Positions 34,957 to 36,226 of a stretch of DNA of 36,226 nucleotides are shown here, piece after piece. Made by a program: the position numbers and the translations under genes. This stretch comes from Burkholderia sp. (GTDB lineage Bacteria > Pseudomonadota > Gammaproteobacteria > Burkholderiales > Burkholderiaceae), in contig JAQGMD010000266.1 of NCBI GenBank assembly GCA_028292565.1, forward strand, positions 1 through 36,226, given 5' to 3'. The notes below the pieces were generated by a model. It had not been told where the DNA came from, made no database searches, and was given only the letters and a program-made list of their open reading frames with translations. The stretch's first letter is position 1, and each line of letters begins with the position of its first letter.

Positions 34957-35760
34957 ATGAATATCGGAATCGTCGGTTTCGGCGCAATCGGACAAACACT
35001 TTATAAACTGATCGCGGAGCATGCGAGCGATATTCGCGTCGACGCGGTCGTCGAGCGCCAGGAACGGCACGATGCGGTGCGAGGCCAGTTGTTGCCGGGG
35101 ACCCGGCTGGTGGCGTCGGTGCAGGAAATGCTTGCTGCAAAGCCGGCACTGGTGATCGAGTGCGCAGGCCATGCCGCGCTGAAGGCTGCCGGCGCGGAAG
35201 TACTTGCGGCCGGATGCGATCTGCTGGTTGCGTCGGTAGGCGCGCTGGCGGATACGTCGATCGAATCGGCGCTGCGTAGCGCGGCACAGGCAGGCTCAGC
35301 GAAGATTCGTATTCCGTCGGGCGCGTTGGGTGGACTCGATGTACTTGGGGCGGCCAGGCTGGCCGGCCTGGCCGCGGTTACCTATACTTCCAACAAGGCG
35401 CCGCGCGCATGGAAAGGCACACCTGCGGAAGAGATGATCGACCTGGACAAGCTCACTGAAGCGCAGGCCTTTTTCACCGGCGACGCACGTGAAGCCGCGT
35501 TGCGCTTTCCGCAAAATGCCAACGTCGCCGCGGCGGTCGCGTTGGCCGGGATAGGATTTGAAAAGACGGTGGTGAACCTGATCGCCAACCCGGCAGCAAC
35601 CGGGAACCGGCATCGGATCCAGGCGCATGGGGCTTTCGGCGAGATAGATGTGTCGATACTGGGCAAGACGCTGCCGGATAATCCTAAGACTTCGATGCTG
35701 GCGCCGTATAGTCTTATTCGCAGTTTGGCGAATCTTACGGGGACGATTGTGGTCGGTTGA
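34957..35760 (+). CDS. nadX: L-aspartate dehydrogenase
   Basis: A 267-residue NAD(P)-dependent L-aspartate dehydrogenase that interconverts aspartate and oxaloacetate plus ammonia; in some bacteria it makes iminoaspartate for NAD synthesis. The Rossmann motif is GIVGFGAIGQTL (3-14). Family landmarks are RIPSGALGGLDVLGAARLAG, TSNKAPRAWKGTPAE, RFPQNANVAAAVALAG and the C-terminal DNPKTSMLAPYSLIRSL. No nadA or nadC is nearby, so a catabolic or ammonia-handling role with this operon fits better. The pathway on the opposite strand releases ammonia and fumarate, which would feed this step via oxaloacetate. No strong ribosome-binding site is visible. Confidence 0.85.
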   Translation: MNIGIVGFGAIGQTLYKLIAEHASDIRVDAVVERQERHDAVRGQLLPGTRLVASVQEMLAAKPALVIECAGHAALKAAGAEVLAAGCDLLVASVGALADTSIESALRSAAQAGSAKIRIPSGALGGLDVLGAARLAGLAAVTYTSNKAPRAWKGTPAEEMIDLDKLTEAQAFFTGDAREAALRFPQNANVAAAVALAGIGFEKTVVNLIANPAATGNRHRIQAHGAFGEIDVSILGKTLPDNPKTSMLAPYSLIRSLANLTGTIVVG

Positions 35761-35855
35761 TGTCGGTCCTCTACGCTCCGATACCGCAAGAGCGCGCAGG
35801 TGTCGGCTGAATTGGTTGTAAGTGCAGGGTCCGAAATCGGAAGCGACGATCACTA

Positions 35856-36043
35856 AGGCACCGCGCAGGAATAAGTTGGCCAATTTTGCTGGTCGTAGCG
35901 GGCGCGTTGCAGAGAGCCTGTTCTTCTTTTTTCTTGCGAACGTGTTGCTCGTCGTCGCCATAGCTCGCTATGGCTCCTCCTCACGCCTTGCACCGCATCC
36001 CGCGACGGCCGCCAATTGCCCAACTTATTCCTGCGCGGCGCCT
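35856..36043. repeat. Long palindromic repeat element (MITE-like)
   Basis: A 30-base arm (35856-35885, AGGCACCGCGCAGGAATAAG...) and its inverted copy (36014-36043) differ at only two positions. The interior also pairs imperfectly and ends in a CCATAGC-TC-GCTATGG apex near 35959-35974. The whole can fold into one arm of about 190 bases. It carries no gene. It sits in the 346-base gap between aspDH and the last gene, and has the look of a mobile palindromic repeat or a large RNA/cruciform structure. Confidence 0.65.
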
Positions 36044-36049
36044 AAGCGT

Positions 36050-36087
36050 CTGATCCAGCGTAACGGGGTACCGTTACGCTGGATCAG
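36050..36087. terminator. Perfect 17-bp hairpin
   Basis: CTGATCCAGCGTAACGG and CCGTTACGCTGGATCAG enclose GGTA. It lies 19 bases beyond the stop of the reverse-strand gene at the right edge and near the palindromic element. No U-tract on either strand; it could act as a bidirectional transcript boundary. Confidence 0.6.
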
Positions 36088-36106
36088 AGGCTCGCACGCG
36101 TATTAC

Positions 36107-36226
36107 TTAAGCGCGCTGTCCAAAAAAACCGGACATCGAAGGCAACGTAAGCATATTGAATCCCATTTGCGTGGGGGCGACTTTGATATCCGCGCCGCCG
36201 CCGATGATGCTGTTGTTAGCCACGGC
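36107..36226 (-). CDS. C-terminal end of an unrecognised protein
   Basis: The reverse strand is open from the window edge for 39 codons and ends at TAA 36107-36109. The sequence reads AVANNSIIGGGADIKVAPTQ, then MGFNMLTLPSMSGFFGQRA, so it has plausible coding content. No domain can be identified. A 17-bp hairpin follows its stop, which supports a gene end. The start lies outside the window. Confidence 0.5.
   Translation of the reverse strand, partial: AVANNSIIGGGADIKVAPTQMGFNMLTLPSMSGFFGQRA

Noticed and set aside
34172..35287. 371-codon reverse frame across livF and aspDH
   Set aside because: Spans two clear forward genes and a hairpin; composition is not protein-like.

Overview
The window looks like chromosomal DNA of a betaproteobacterium, most likely Burkholderiales and probably Oxalobacteraceae. 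This rests on the G+C-rich genes, the Bug-type solute-binding receptor, the nicotinate-type catabolic genes, and a family of small helix-turn-helix proteins. I ran no database search. I see no rRNA, tRNA, CRISPR array, insertion sequence or prophage.

Left part (1-20.4 kb): a mosaic of housekeeping-like and unknown genes. It starts with a truncated reverse-strand gene, an Hpt phosphotransfer protein and an AmaB-type aldehyde dehydrogenase. Next comes an unrecognised three-gene unit (2439-5488) whose reading frames overlap and whose last gene is frameshifted. Then follow SrkA kinase, a YecA-like SEC-C protein, a glycine-zipper envelope protein and several small hypotheticals. Between 12 and 16 kb lie three paralogous small helix-turn-helix genes, a 42-codon Pro/Asp-rich gene, a nonsense-interrupted small gene, a cluster of DnaA-box-like 9-mers and candidate small RNAs, one carrying anti-Shine-Dalgarno CU motifs. 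Two gene remnants (a type I secretion ABC ATPase and a hydroxyacid dehydrogenase) flank a Pal-type lipoprotein gene. A large secreted subtilisin-family protease follows, and its leader carries a very recognisable c-di-GMP-I (GEMM) riboswitch.

Right part (20.5-35.8 kb): a catabolic island of two back-to-back operons. The reverse-strand operon runs nicC-like monooxygenase, nicE, nicD, nicX, nicF and a TetR-family regulator. It is the lower nicotinate (or 5-hydroxypicolinate) pathway through 2,5-dihydroxypyridine, N-formylmaleamate, maleamate and maleate to fumarate. Metal-ligand and catalytic residues of NicX, NicD, NicE and NicF are all visible. The forward operon holds a fused LigB-LigA class III extradiol dioxygenase, an aldehyde dehydrogenase, a gamma-glutamyltransferase-like Ntn hydrolase, a complete branched-chain-amino-acid-type ABC transporter and an L-aspartate dehydrogenase. 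The shared intergenic region has two 24-bp AT-rich direct repeats 36 bp apart, plus a third partial copy, that look like operators. I infer that the two operons are co-regulated and that the forward one encodes uptake and a second, uncharacterised ring-cleavage branch. This forward module is the best candidate for an undescribed system.

Right end (35.8-36.2 kb): a long imperfect palindromic element with 30-bp arms, a 17-bp perfect hairpin, and the C-terminal end of an unrecognised reverse-strand gene.
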